DNA from: Dysidea avara
Taxonomy: Eukaryota > Porifera > Demospongiae > Dictyoceratida > Dysideidae
Direction: 5' to 3'
Assembly (NCBI RefSeq): GCF_963678975.1
Contig: NC_089280.1
Coordinates: 21,349,368-21,413,367, forward strand
DNA: 64,000 nt
Shown here one piece after another: positions 1 through 11,667 of the stretch (its first letter is position 1; the number at the start of each line of letters is the position of its first letter). The translations under genes were made by a program, and so were the position numbers. Below the pieces are notes generated by a model. The model was not told the origin of the DNA and searched no databases. It worked only from the letters and a program-made list of their open reading frames with translations.

Positions 1-652
1 GTTCCAGCTGCATAGCTGAGTTGATGTTCTTTGACTTTTCTGTCCAGAAATGCTTTCAAGTCAGACATGGAACACTCTTGTGTGTTGGCTCCTTGCATGG
101 CAAACATTTTGAGCATCGAGTGGATACGTTCTTGAGACATCTTGCCAAGGTTGGTCAGCATTCCGATTATGTAGGGCCAAAACACCTGGAAAATAACAGT
201 GTTGTATAAATCACTAGTAAATTACAGCAGTAACATGCTTGAAACCTGCAAATAATAAGATAGTCTACATGCGTGCACTGTGTGTGTAGTATGTGTGTAG
301 TGCCCACCTGAAGGTCGTTCTCCTTTTGTTCTTCTGCTGACATCATCACTGATTCACGTTCATCATCCATTTCAACTAAACAATTAGAATACAGGTAGTA
401 CAGTAGATGAGGCTGAAGGATGAACATAAACATGTACATACTACTTGTCATGCAGAGACTTCAACTGCTGTGTACATGGTTATGCCTGTACACTACTCAA
501 GTGCCATGAGTCAGTGCTGACATCCTCCTGGGGCAGGACTAGGAGCTCGAGGTTGAAGGTGTGGGCACCCAAAGTCCCACCTGAACCTTTACCCGTTGTG
601 TGAGACATGGACAGTTGACATTGAACATGGACACACAACCACACACACACAA

Positions 653-688
<36 letters not shown>

Positions 689-3600
689 AGACACACACAG
701 ACACAGACACACACATAATAGACAGATAGAACAACACAGACACTAAATAATGCACACGCACAACTTGGAGACATCAATAAAGTCTGATAAATGAAACCTT
801 TACCAATGGACTGTGAATAACTGCTAACAAAAGTTCTTTCACCATGAGGATGCAAATCAAATAAACACCTTCACTGGCTCAAAGGCCTATATATACCCAT
901 CAGTTACAAAGTGACACAGGAACAGATACAGAGTACATCAAATAACTTATCAATGGACTGTGAAAGTGAAACATGAATAAACAAAGGTAGTATTGGAGGA
1001 CATTTTTGCACTCCAAAGTTAACTCTGTTTGCCTGAATTTGATGCACTGATGTACACACTAGCTACACACAGCCTTCTGGTAGAAATATTTCTTATTGTG
1101 AGCCAGCACTGGGGTGGGTATCAGTGCATACAGGCAAATCAGTCTGGGGCAGGACAATAACCCTACAGGAGGACTGTGCCATATAAAAGTTGTAGAACCA
1201 AAAGTTCACACATCGACTACAACACTGACATGCAAGACATAGACAGTAGTTTGTCACTTTCTCAATTAACACCAGGTCCCCATTATACAACTGGGTAGAC
1301 TGTAGTTTTTTCAAGGAAAAACAACAACATTGAACCTGGAATCTTGCAAATGCCAGGCTGTTACTCTAACCGCTTGGCCGACACACACACAACACAAACT
1401 ACACTACACTCAATTACCATGGCTACTACAGGGCACATTATCTTCTTGTTCCTCCACAATGGTGAAGGTATCCACTGGGTGCTCACGGAGGACCCCTTGG
1501 TTGGACCAGTAGTTAAGATGTTTCCTCAAGGCAGTCCCTGAAATAGCGAGCCTTGCTCTCAGATCATCTGTCTTCCAGCAAGCTATGAAACCGAGAACAC
1601 ATCAGGTTAATGTACGACAGTGAAACCAGTGACCACAAGACCATGGTGACCATGTCAAATAGGTCTCAAACACAGATAAGGTGTAAAAGATCTCATTAAT
1701 GCCTTATAGCTACTAGCCAGTATTTACCTTGATTCTCAAAGTGATATATAACAGCAGCCCGGGCAGGTGAGACACTGAATGACTGAGTCCTGCCAGCTAG
1801 CTCAAGATCAAGTTTCACTACACCGAGGCTTGCTATCCATTTGAGTGTTCGCATCCCTTTAAGTGCTTCATACTGTTTACAGTAAGCCGCCATCTTCCTA
1901 TAAGATACATACAATATTATTACATATAGAATTGCTACCATCTTGTATAGCATATCTCAAAATACAATTCACAAAGCTTTCACATACACCAAATTGTTTA
2001 TAAAACTCGTAGCCTCATGTTAAACAAGTATGCATTCTTTTTGTTACATCTTCCACCAGTGACTGGTAAATATGGACAATAATACTTGTGGTTTTGAGAG
2101 CTACAGTACAAGGAATTTCTTATCCTCAAATGTTTCACAAAGACACACCACAGAAGATACAAGCAAATGATCCAGGGTTCTACAACTCTTCTTATACAGC
2201 ACAGGTAACTCACTGTCTGATGGGATCTGGTAGAATGATATTCTCTTCCTTGTATGCAGGCCAGAACACATATGAGAGAATTAGTGCATTGAAATCTCCA
2301 TCATAACCAGTGGCAGTAGCGTCCTATACAATAAGAAATAATAGAACTTCATTGTGTCATGTTTTCTAATACAGTAAATGTACAGTAAATGTACAGTACG
2401 TATATTCCCAATGCATTATAGCCTTGGTAAAATTTTAGTAGCACAGCCTTTTATATACAGGCTGATACAAAGATTTGTTCCACTGTATTGAGTGTTCCAG
2501 TCAATTCAACTACATTTGGGTAGTGAGTATACACGATGATAGATACACCTCTTGTATTGCACATTTATCATGCAATGTGTACCTTGTTGTTGAGGCTGGC
2601 GGCCTGTAGTGAAGCATTGATTCTTCTAGAGTCTGCTACATCTTTGATCATCACCTCACAAAAGTTCAAGTTGGCTTCTCCAAACTTGAGTTTTAATAGT
2701 TCAAGATTGTACACCTGTGGGAATGAAATATTTTTTGATGGAGTGTGTGTCTCTGGGACTTTAGACCCACGTAATACACGTATCACACGCATGCAAGCAC
2801 ACTACACACACACGCAGAACAAATACGCACACATGCACGTGCGCATACACACGTACAAACTAAAAAGGCTGTCTTGCCCCTGTACAGTCATGCCGACCTA
2901 GGACATCTGTGCACTGCTCAGGTGCTATGAGTCAATACCGGAAAATCCTATTGGGACAGGACTGGTATGCTGAAGGTGTGGGGACCCACAGTCCTTCTCT
3001 TAGTATTTGAGACACAGATAGTTGGGACTGACAGCCATTGATTCTCCCAGTTTAAAAAACACTTGCTCACTACACACACTACACATTACTTAATGACCTT
3101 AAGATTGGGTCTGGGAAAACCTATATATATCCTACAGCCCTTCCAAAATTTCAACCCAGTCACTACCATTCAATTATTTATCAACAAGTCAAGTAATGGG
3201 TTATGATAAAACTAGAGATGCTATAAGGTAGTGTTACTCACACCAGGTCACGTGTACACTCACCTCCCCGGTGGTATCATAGTCAGTCATCTGTAGCAGT
3301 CGTTCAGCAAGTAACTGACGGTACTCATTAATAAACATCTCTTTACTACCATAAATGTTCACTAGTATACTATAACAATACAACAATTACTGACCATACT
3401 ACAGTAGTGGAGGCATTGCTTACCTAATAATGTCTGTTGTCTGACGACTTCGAGATGACTTTGCTGTAATAGAAATGTTAGTGTAAATTAAAACTATTTG
3501 ATGCACGAGTATGTATGTGTATACATGCTCACACGTGTATGTATGTATCAGCGTTAGTGTGCACACTATGGTACATCAACCAGGGTCAGAATACAGAGGG

Positions 3601-6600
3601 TTCTAACTTGGGTCAGCGTCCACAGGATCTGGTACCCAGTTGTCAAAGTCTTCTTCCTCATTTTCACTGTCCTCATTCAAATCCATCAATGCAGAGCTTT
3701 TGGATGCTAACTCCTGTAAAGAAGTGTATGTGTTATGAACTACTTCCTATGTGAAAACATATTAGCTAAAGATATGCCACCTCACTATAATGGCCACATC
3801 AATACAGTAGACCCTTGGGTATCCAAACTCCAGTGTGTCTCAGATAATGGTAAAAGTGTTCAGATATTGTTCGGATAGCTAAAGCCCATACATTCATATA
3901 CAGAACTCTATTGAAATACTCTAATAGAACATACACTTGTACTCAAAATGGTCCAGAGACAATCTTTTATTGAAGTACTTTTAGTGTACATCATATACAC
4001 AAGTCATAAGTATCAGATACAGGAGTATACACTAACCTGTGCTAGTTCATTTCCACTACTATCCACCAAGTTTGCCACAATACACCTCACACTGTCCTCC
4101 CTCTGTCTACAGTGTTAAAAAGATTGTACAGTTTTTGTGTGAATTACAGATTGTATATGACAGACTACATTTTTCTGGGAGGCGCATGTTGTTGTGTTTG
4201 AGTGGAAGTTTTCAAATAAACAAACACAGAGACTTTAGTACTATTGTAATTGCATTTTCAAGTTATAGTTACAATGATGTTACCTGAGGTAGTCTTTAAT
4301 GGGTTGGCAGACCTTCTCCACAACAACTCCAGAAGGATCCAGTACCTTAAGGCTTCTAATGGCTGATATGTACTGACTAATTATGTCGGCAGTGTTTGCA
4401 CCAGGATGAAGCAACCGCTGTTCAAACCTGCAGTAAAGATCACTGGTAGCAACAAAACACAAACTTATTTCAATGCAATAGCTTATGCATGCACTGTATT
4501 TCACTGGAATTGTTCACTAATTGTTCACTAATAAAATTACTGACTGTTCTAATAGAGTGTTTTGTTAACTTTGACACTGTTGGCTTTCCTAGTGACTGCT
4601 CTATTAGAAAGTTTTGTCAACCTTGACATTGTCAACTACTAGTTTCGTTATTGATTGCTCTTATAACAATGACATTATTGGAGTGCCTTGAAATATGGAT
4701 ACCCATCTAAATAGGAAACGTGCATACAAAACAGCCTGCCTATAATGTGTCCACCTACATAATAAAGTCAGAAAATTTGGTATCTAACTTTTTACAGTAC
4801 ATTTTTACAGTGTACTACAGTGGAACTTCAGTTATCTGGATTCTTGGTTAACCAAACTACGGAAATGACCGCTCTATTAGAGTAGTGACTGTTCTATTAG
4901 GGTAGTTGAAATACAGTGGAACCTCTCTTATCCGGGCGGTCTGGTACACACTACTGTCCGTATCTCAGAAATGTCCGTAACTAAGAATAACATGCTATTA
5001 TGTTAAAGTGACTAACTTAAATACAAGTAATGTTGTCATTGCTATGCAGTTTAGTGGGCAGAGGGGGAAGTCACTACAGAGCAGTCATGGTCACTCCCCT
5101 GGGCTGTAAAAATGCATTATCACCTAGCAACCAAGTGGTAGTTATTAGTAGTAGAATAAACAAGCCATCAAACAGGTAAATAGCAACCTTTAGGCTCCCT
5201 CCTTGTGCTTTCATCTAAACCAAACTTCATTATGGTCAATAAACTACAAGCCACATGACCAATTTGGGCTGTCCTAACAATGGAGGTGCCTGGATAATAG
5301 AGGTCCGGATAAGGGAGGTTCCACTGTACTGATATTTAAAAAAAATCCTTATGCTATTTTAATATGCACAGTTTCAGAGATATGACTTATGGACCACCCC
5401 TGGTCCCAAGGGGTTCGGATAAGCTGAGGTGTCCACTTCTATTTGATTGTTATCACCTAACAAGGTGTATAACAGCTTACGATTGTCTCAAGGACTCCAT
5501 GAGGTGTGTCTTCATCTCCACCTGATCTAAGCAGACCTAGAAATGAAGGGGGAATGTTTCAAATTTATGACATAATCAAATGCATGCTAGCACCTTTAGA
5601 TCATCTATGGCAGGCTTGGAGTCAGGGTATTCCACAATGATATCAAATAATTCTTTAATTCTGTAAAGAAATGTACCACTTTTTTGACAATAAAAGGTTG
5701 AGTTATGACATAAGGCTAAAACATTTTGAACCACAAAAATCAAGCTCCTTAAAATGGTTGTATCAAAGATTCACAACACAGAATGCTATTATTTTCGTCC
5801 ATCAAAAATTTCTGTGTGCTTCAAAGTCATATGCAAACAATATTACAAGCATACAGAGAGAGAAAAGAAACACACAGTATCAAGGTATTCTTGTACACTT
5901 GTGAAAACTGACCTCAGCTCAGCAAATGATTTATAGGAATAATATTCCAACTGATCAGACCATCTGTTGGATACAGTAAAGGACATTTCTGCATGATAAA
6001 AAATGAACATAGCTATAATAAACATGTTAATGGCAGATCAAAGGTTACCAACCAAATATCACTTGTAGCCAAGACAAGAAATGCGACTTAATGTAGGACA
6101 CAGTTGGAGCTAACAAACTTGACTCGTACTCTTGTGAACATCTCTCCTCAATGGATGATCTGATCTGAAAGGACAGCAGGAATAATTTATAGCAGCAACT
6201 GAGTACACATCAAATACATAATGATGCTCTGCATTGTTATTTATATGCCAAATAGCTCTCAAGACAAAAGCCAATGTACTTCGATTCATGACAATGCAAA
6301 TGTTTTGTCTCACAGGTGGTGGCCTGAGGCCTCACTATTTAGTGAATTTCTTGTAATGCAGTACTTAACATTACCTTTCCATGGAGGACACTCTTCACAG
6401 CACTTTCCATGAAGAAATGTAGCAACTTTAGTGACCTCATGTCAGTAACTATCTCAGTAAACAAGGTCCATCTTCCATCTTCATCACCAGCATCTGTCAG
6501 TGAATACATAATATTTCAGACTTAGTCACCTATGGAAGCATGAAGTATGGTCACTATAATGAGGTGGCCTTATTAATGAGGTCATGAAATACACCTTAAG

Positions 6601-8048
6601 TAGTTATGTTTGGGACATGGTCAACATAGCCGAGCCGGAAGGCGTACTCGAGACCACATTGTAATATTGCAAGTTTTAGTCCTAACAATGGCCCTGCTGC
6701 GTTACGTCGGGAATGTATGTATGTAACTAACCCTTCCTTCTTGGTGTTGACTTACCAGACTCATTGTCGTCCATGTTGCTATCATCCACCTTTCCTGACA
6801 CACTTGAGAACAGGTCAAAACTTGCTGACACAACATCTTTCATAGTATTGCCAAACGACTGAGGTATCTTGATGGACAGAAGTGCCCTTAAGATCTTGTA
6901 CAAGTCATCCATCACATTGCTGAAATGATTACAATAAAGGTTAACTTTAAGTAACAATTAATCTTGTCACTTAGTGCAACTACACTAAAATGCAAATGTT
7001 CCCCACACAGATTTAAAAATTCTACTTCATCTCAATTCCCATTAATAACAAGCACGAATTTTGCATATCACAGTACACCCCACACAACCTGTCTAGTTTT
7101 CCATATTAAGTTCCTGGTTTTCCAAAGGGACCTTAACTCCTGTATTTGAATGCCCACAATACCACAATTGTCCACATAGTTCCTTTCATTGTGAACATCT
7201 GGAACACTCAACTATCAGTGGGTAAATTGGCATGTCAAATGCTAAATTCTCTGAAAACCAGTTCTGCACTTAAATTTCATGATAAGGTAAAAGAATGTCA
7301 TATTGGAGTAAACTATCCCACAATTTTTATTTCACATATGCAAGGTATACCGTGAAGATGTCTTACTTACATATATACAGACAAAAAGGTACGTACACTT
7401 ACTGGTCATGGTTGGCACTTGGTAAGGCTTCAATCAGTTTAGCAACACCCGAACTATTTTCTACTGCTGTTTTCAGCTCCTGAATGGCTTCACCAAGTAC
7501 GGTGAGATGCTCTTCATCTGACTAACAGAGAAAAAAGCTTAAATGGATTACTGTAGCCCAGTGCATGAAGAGTTGCTAACCCCCAAAGCCTTGAAACCAG
7601 CAAAAATTTTCTCCCTTGCTATAAAGTATATATGGTCCTAGAAATGGATTTTGATCCTACAAAACTTTAAGCTAGCAATCACAACTTTTAATTCCTGTAC
7701 TACTTCTTTACCAATGGCTGGTCAAAGTGGCTCCAAAATGTAGGAATGATGGAACTGCTACACTGTCTCCTGAAGTGACCTACATAACATAAGACATTTA
7801 CAGAGCATAATTCATTAAATAGACCTATGGTATTTCAAATTACCTTTAAGTATTTCCTGCAGTAGAGGTTCCAATACTGGTTCAGAGCTAAACGAAGACA
7901 ATGAGGGGTCCATCATCAATCTGTCATTCTGCTCAACTGTATAACACAAAATTGAACCAATGCCTAGTTCTGCATCTTCTATTACATTACAAAATATAGA
8001 ATGTGCTTTGCTACACTTCCATTGTGTGTGTGATGAATGCCCGTACAT
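1..8048 (-). CDS. ANAPC2: Anaphase-promoting complex subunit 2 (cullin-like), C-terminus cut by window edge
   Basis: APC2 is the cullin-type scaffold that, with the RING subunit APC11, forms the catalytic core of the APC/C ubiquitin ligase. I place 21 exons: 7991-8048, 7844-7936, 7712-7779, 7403-7521, 6756-6919, 6375-6493, 6053-6164, 5913-5988, 5594-5660, 5481-5536, 4284-4427, 4037-4106, 3608-3713, 3424-3463, 3264-3369, 2583-2714, 2214-2323, 1728-1897, 1418-1582, 308-375 and 1-185. Together they encode about 742 residues, against about 822 in human. Family-diagnostic blocks include RLLHPGANTADIISQYISAI (exon 4284), NWVPDPVDADP (3608), LELLKLKFGEANLNFCEVM and DVADSRRIN (2583, cullin homology), YEALKGMRTLKW (1728), and a C-terminal winged helix (WPYIIGMLTNLGKMSQERIH, 1-185). 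All phases join without stops. The first exon is the least certain: it rests on an ATG at 8048 and a matching phase only. About ten C-terminal residues and the stop lie outside the window. Confidence 0.93.
505..720. repeat. SINE-body fragment plus (CA)n microsatellite in the last ANAPC2 introns
   Basis: 505-620 matches the body of the SINE at 1085-1390 and 2880-3060: shared GGGGCAGGAC, GGTTGAAGGTGTGGG-like and GTGAGACATGGACAGTTG-like blocks. It runs into an interrupted (CA)n tract at about 640-715. On the minus strand this makes Val/Cys-rich pseudo-ORFs that are not genes. The whole 1.04-kb intron (376-1417) is repeat material; no exon is visible in it. Confidence 0.7.
1085..1390 (-). mobile_element. 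tRNA-derived SINE, family 1
   Basis: Read on the minus strand, 1384-1330 is a tRNA-like head. A box A-like segment, GGCCAAGCGGTTAGAG (Ser/Leu-type), is followed about 35 nt later by a box B-like GGTTCAATG. The body (down to about 1085) contains CCCAGTTGTATAATGGGGAC, CTGGTGTTAATTG and CCTGCCCCAGACTGATTTGCC. The body recurs at 15640-15960 and in part at 505-620, 2880-3060 and 10720-10915, which supports a mobile family rather than a tRNA gene. The 3' end is not precisely defined. Confidence 0.65.
2880..3060. mobile_element. SINE family 1, partial copy
   Basis: Lies in the ANAPC2 intron 2715-3263. It shares the tract GTGCACTGCTCAGGTGCTATG...GGGACAGGACTGG...GAAGGTGTGGGGACCCACAG...GAGACACAGATAGTTG with 505-620 and 15640-15780. 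The tRNA-like head is absent, so this is a truncated copy. The preceding 2795-2860 is a degenerate CA-rich tract. Confidence 0.5.
4818..5438. mobile_element. Older pogo/Tigger-like MITE, host of a nested insertion
   Basis: The left end, CAGTGGAACTTCAGTTATC, follows a TA dinucleotide. The right end near 5410-5438, read in reverse, is AAGTGGACACCTCAGCTTATCC. This is the imperfect inverted pattern CAGTGGAA.YTCAG.TTAT typical of pogo-class MITEs. Its centre holds a younger element (4914-5326) and two copies of the CTCTAATAGAG-type motif (4869-4908). It lies in the ANAPC2 intron 4428-5480. Confidence 0.6.
4914..5326. mobile_element. pogo/Tigger-like MITE with TA target-site duplication
   Basis: Terminal inverted repeats read CAGTGGAACCTC-T-CTTATCCGG on the left and the same with one mismatch (C for T) on the right. 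They are flanked by TA at 4912-4913 and 5327-5328. The element is 413 bp and has no coding capacity. TA duplication and CAGTGGAACCTC ends are standard for pogo/Tigger elements of the Tc1/mariner superfamily. It is nested inside an older related element. Confidence 0.85.
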
Positions 8049-8540
8049 CTTCTGCTCATTTTTTCATGGCAAGGACAAAATCGGTGTCTACATCATTAGC
8101 TAGGGGACCCTTGTAACACAAAAAATTCCTAATCAGCACTGGAATGTACTCTGTATACAGTTTATTTGCGAAATGCTTCCCGCCAAGATTGTTGCATCAC
8201 GAATTAATTAGGATACAAACACGTGTGAGACCTCTAGATCAGCAAAACTAATCTTTTGCTGGTAACAATAGCTGTAAACACATATCTTTCTTACTGAAAG
8301 CTCCTCGTGACCCAGAGAGCAGCACTCACACACCTTACTGTTCGCGCAGGGTGAGCTTAATTACGCAAACAAATAATTTTATTATGCGCCTGCCTAAAGC
8401 CAACTAAGAGTGCAAATTTCAGTACTGTGGTATGTGTGGTGTGGTCACAGAGACTAATATAGTTTAAATAAGTTATAATGTGCTCCCTCTTCAGTGCCTA
8501 TTACTATAAAAACTTGATAAAAGATGAACACAAATAAATA
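8049..8540. other. Intergenic, ANAPC2 5' flank / PTER-A 3' flank
   Basis: 492 bp with no recognisable coding exon. An AATAAA on the minus strand (TTTATT at 8378-8383) is a candidate poly(A) signal for PTER-A, about 160 bp past its stop. The last 60 bp before the PTER-A stop resemble the sequence just past the PTER-B stop, so the tandem duplication included some 3' UTR. The ANAPC2 promoter should lie in 8049-8340; no strong core element was seen. Confidence 0.5.
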
Positions 8541-11165
8541 TTATTTTGTAAAAGTCAACCATTCTCTTGGGTTGTCTTCAGTGATCATTTTCACAGCTTC
8601 TTTAGTGAATGAACGTTCCAACATCTTAGGGACTACATTTTCTGGAATGTGCTGAAATCCATGACCACCATATTTAGACTAGGGAACAAATCAACAACCA
8701 CACTACAGAGTATAGCTACAAGTTACTACTCACCAGTCGATGCACAAGACACATGTCATGTGAAATCATTAACTGATTGGTGTACCCAGCTGACACCAGA
8801 TGGTGTAATGTTTTAAGTCTTGCAGCATCACTGATATGATCAACTGAAGGATTTAACTGTTGAGTACGAATTGTAAATTTTAAAAGTTCCAAGTTAAGTA
8901 TTTACCTGATAATGGGATGTCTCTATTCCAAATTGATCCAGGCTTAGGTAGCATCCACGTTTCGCCAATCTGATGAAGTCATCATTGTTATCAAATGTCC
9001 TGTCCAAATGGCTCATCACTGTGTGAGAGATGTCGGCACCAGCTTTTTCTAATATGTCCAGTATCTCAAACGGAGCGAGGACATCTCTTCCCGGATGGAT
9101 GACCAGTGGAGCCCCTGACCAGTGATATGATTACATCCACTAACTGGTTTAACACACCATGTATCATGTATAGAACCTTTTTAGTATACCCTCCAAATAA
9201 ACTTAAGGCTACTGGCACTAGTTGCCAGCTGGCTTATATTTTCCCATTTGATTTGTCTAATGTGTCTGTACTTGTGTTAAATAATCTGTAAAGTAATAAA
9301 TAATTTAAAAGGTTAAGAAGCTGCTCTATCAATACAATTTTGCCACTAAAAGCAGAAGCCCTCCTATATATAAAATAAGATCTTCTCAAGTGTTAGTATA
9401 CAAAGAGGTTCACTGTAAACCAATCTTTCTTATTGCACATGAAGATGCTGGGATAACAGTTTCAAATGTGAGTTTGCAGTAAAACAAGGTCTTGCCACTG
9501 TTAAGTGTTTACAGTAAGTATTTCTTTGAATGGTAAAGGTTTACTGAATTTAAGAAAAACTTGTCAGCAACTTATCAAGTAAAACATCTTTACACACACA
9601 CACACACAGACACACACAGAGGCCAGCAACCTAGTATAGCAGTAAAGGTATTTGTTTACTACTGGGAGAGTGCATGCAACACAATTTCTTTACTTTCTTA
9701 CCTGTTTCCTTTTGGCAAATGGCAGCTGCCCTAAGTACACATCTCTCAAAATCAGTCAAAGGCCATGAGCATCCAATTTCCCCAATAATACCAGCTTTTA
9801 TCCCTGTATCCCCAATCCCCATGGTGATTTCCTTGACCATAAAATCAACCATCTCTCTTTCACTCATTGTCTTGGCATAACTAGGGGCACAACTGTCAAC
9901 ATAAAATCCAGTCCCACATATGATATGGACACCACTCTCTCCAGATATTCTCGGTAGCTTTTCACGGCATGCAAACATTCCGTTAGCTGCCGTATCAATA
10001 ATACTCCGTCCACCAGCCTTTTTATACAACTGCAACTCAGATATAATAACATCGTCATCTGTCATCTTCAAATTTTTCTTTACACTATAACTACAAATTG
10101 ACACATACAACACATTGAAGAGTTTAATACAGAAAAATTAAAAATAAGCATCACAAGTTTCAGGCAGCGCATATTATAGATACCTCTGTTATAGAGACAA
10201 CGTGCTTTGTAGAAAAGTTAAAACCAATGTTGGCTACAAGGTGTATATAATGAGTTCACTACCTTCCAAGCCTTCTGTAAGAATTCGTGGAAATCTTCAC
10301 TAGTATTTTGTCGACACAGCTTTGTGGCGATCTCTCCTGGCAGAAAAGTTGTGTATATCTTTGCTCTATCTCAAGCAGTGTTACATCATTATAATTATGT
10401 GTTAACTGTTCTGATTGGCTCTGCATGTCAGAATTTTGGCCGTGTTAACAAAAATGTAGAGAAAGTTAACAGATGACTTTATCCAAGCCCATAAACACAA
10501 AGAAACTCACAAGACTAATGCACGTACAAAGCAAAGCCTACAGCAGCCATGCGAAACACAGCTATTGCCACCCAGCGAACCAGCACTGGGATACCTGTGC
10601 ACCACTCTGGCACTTGAGCCGCCTCCTGAGCAAGGCTAGTAACTTGAAGGACTGTCCAGGTCTCAAAGAAAGAAGGGTCGCAGAACCCGAAATTCCACAA
10701 CACTCTAAGCAAGACAAGGAGAGTTGGCATTTGCTTCCCCAGTATCCATTGATATTTAATACAGCTGGGTGGGCTGCTTCCCTAGTTGACACCAGGTAGG
10801 TATATTCTTGAGCAAGAAACTTTGCTCACATTGCTCCTGGGGAGCCGGGACCTGGTAGCCTGGTCAGGGCCAATGTGAGCAAAGTTTCCGCTTGCTCAAG
10901 AAAACAACGTAACACACATACACACTTACGGGTATTGCCTAATATTTCCCATGTTAGGTAACTCAAACTCCAAGTCAGAGAAATCCTGCCCAGTGTAATT
11001 GTCCTTAACAAACAAGTTTGATATATCATACAGTAGTTGCTCGTGTGGTAGAGTGAAGCCCAGCTCAGCAGGATCAATAACGCCGAGCACTAGGTGTGAA
11101 ACAAGTCATGATAGTACATGCAACATAGTCTAAATACCTGTCTGCATTTTTCCACCAACAGACAT
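8541..11165 (-). CDS. PTER: Phosphotriesterase-related protein, tandem copy A
   Basis: Six exons: 11138-11165, 10930-11089, 9702-10090, 8906-9114, 8734-8856 and 8541-8678. They give 348 residues with stop TAA, against 349 in human PTER. This is an amidohydrolase-superfamily TIM barrel. Family blocks visible are the N-terminal ELGFTLPHEQLLYD, SVKKNLKMTDDDVIISEL and GGRSIIDTAANGM, HIICGTGFYVD, IGEIGCSWPLTDFER (glutamate of the metal bridge), LVIHPGR (His), TVMSHLDRTFDNNDDF (His), MISHDMC (Asp) and a C-terminal NPREWLTF. The expected HxH motif near the start reads HEQ in this gene and in copy B. Vertebrate PTER hydrolyses N-acetyltaurine and related N-acyl compounds; the substrate here is unknown. 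The start follows from MSVGGKMQT aligning with the family N-terminus. All phases agree. Confidence 0.95.
9115..9701. other. PTER-A intron 3 with CA-rich stretch
   Basis: 587 bp, against 337 bp for the same intron of copy B. It contains a short (CA)n/CACACAGA tract at 9594-9622 and nothing recognisable as coding. The size difference shows that the introns have diverged while the exons stayed nearly identical. Confidence 0.5.
10560..10915. mobile_element. SINE-related insertion in PTER-A intron 2
   Basis: The region around 10720-10910 shares CCCAGTATCCATTG, ACAGCTGGGTGGGCTGC, AGTTGACACCAGG and TGAGCAAAGTTTC with the SINE at 15640-15960. It also contains an inverted duplication of the AATGTGAGCAAAGTTTC block (about 10812-10836 against 10869-10892), so the tail forms a hairpin. 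The insertion is absent from the same intron of PTER-B. The left limit is uncertain. Confidence 0.5.
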
Positions 11166-11667
11166 CGTGAGATTGTCTGCAATTTTTTTTGGTTTTACTC
11201 TCGGTTTTACTTATACACCTTTCGCGCAGGAGCTTATGGTTTGCCCACGCGTTTAATTACAACTCTGGCTGAGGGCGTTTGCTAGATGCCAGTAATTGTT
11301 GCTACTGCCGGCGTAAGGGTTCACTCCTTAAGTGTCTTAGTATAGCTAACTACTTGCTTGATCCACTTAAAATCAGAAGTTTATTGACTTCTACTGTATA
11401 CCATTCAACGCAGAACATGCAGGCTTAAGAGCGAGCAGCTAACTTTGACAATGAAATTTATGCAGTACCTGTGGTGTTCAAGCACTCATACGTACACAAC
11501 AGTCTACACACATTAAGAACGTGTGTCAATTGCTAGTGCTATGTGCAGTTTTAGCTATATAGCTGCAGTATTTTTGTCTCCACTATAATGTAGTGTTAAA
11601 TTTGTGTATGAGTGTTCCCTTTATTGCCTTATACTCTATAAAAATTGATAAAAATATAAACACAATA
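11166..11667. other. Intergenic between PTER copies A and B
   Basis: 502 bp. It should contain the promoter of copy A (right of 11165 on the + strand) and the 3' end of copy B. A minus-strand AATAAA (TTTATT at 11620-11625) lies about 45 bp past the copy B stop and is a likely poly(A) signal. Short GC-richer words (TTTCGCGCAGG, CCACGCGTTT) at 11220-11250 may belong to the copy A promoter. No coding exon was seen. Confidence 0.5.

Noticed and set aside
480-855. Val/Cys-rich open frames on the minus strand
   Set aside because: Translation of the (CA)n tract; periodic low-complexity sequence and no gene context.
1325-1390. tRNA gene (Ser/Leu-like)
   Set aside because: A/B-box-like words are present but the cloverleaf does not close and the segment is the head of a repeated SINE.
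5913-5963. Shorter ANAPC2 exon starting after CAACAG at 5964
   Set aside because: That acceptor breaks the frame or creates a stop with exon 6053-6164; the acceptor at 5989 (GCAG) keeps phase.
10473-10799. 108-codon plus-strand ORF in PTER-A intron 2
   Set aside because: Coincides with SINE-related repeat sequence and is absent from the same intron of copy B.
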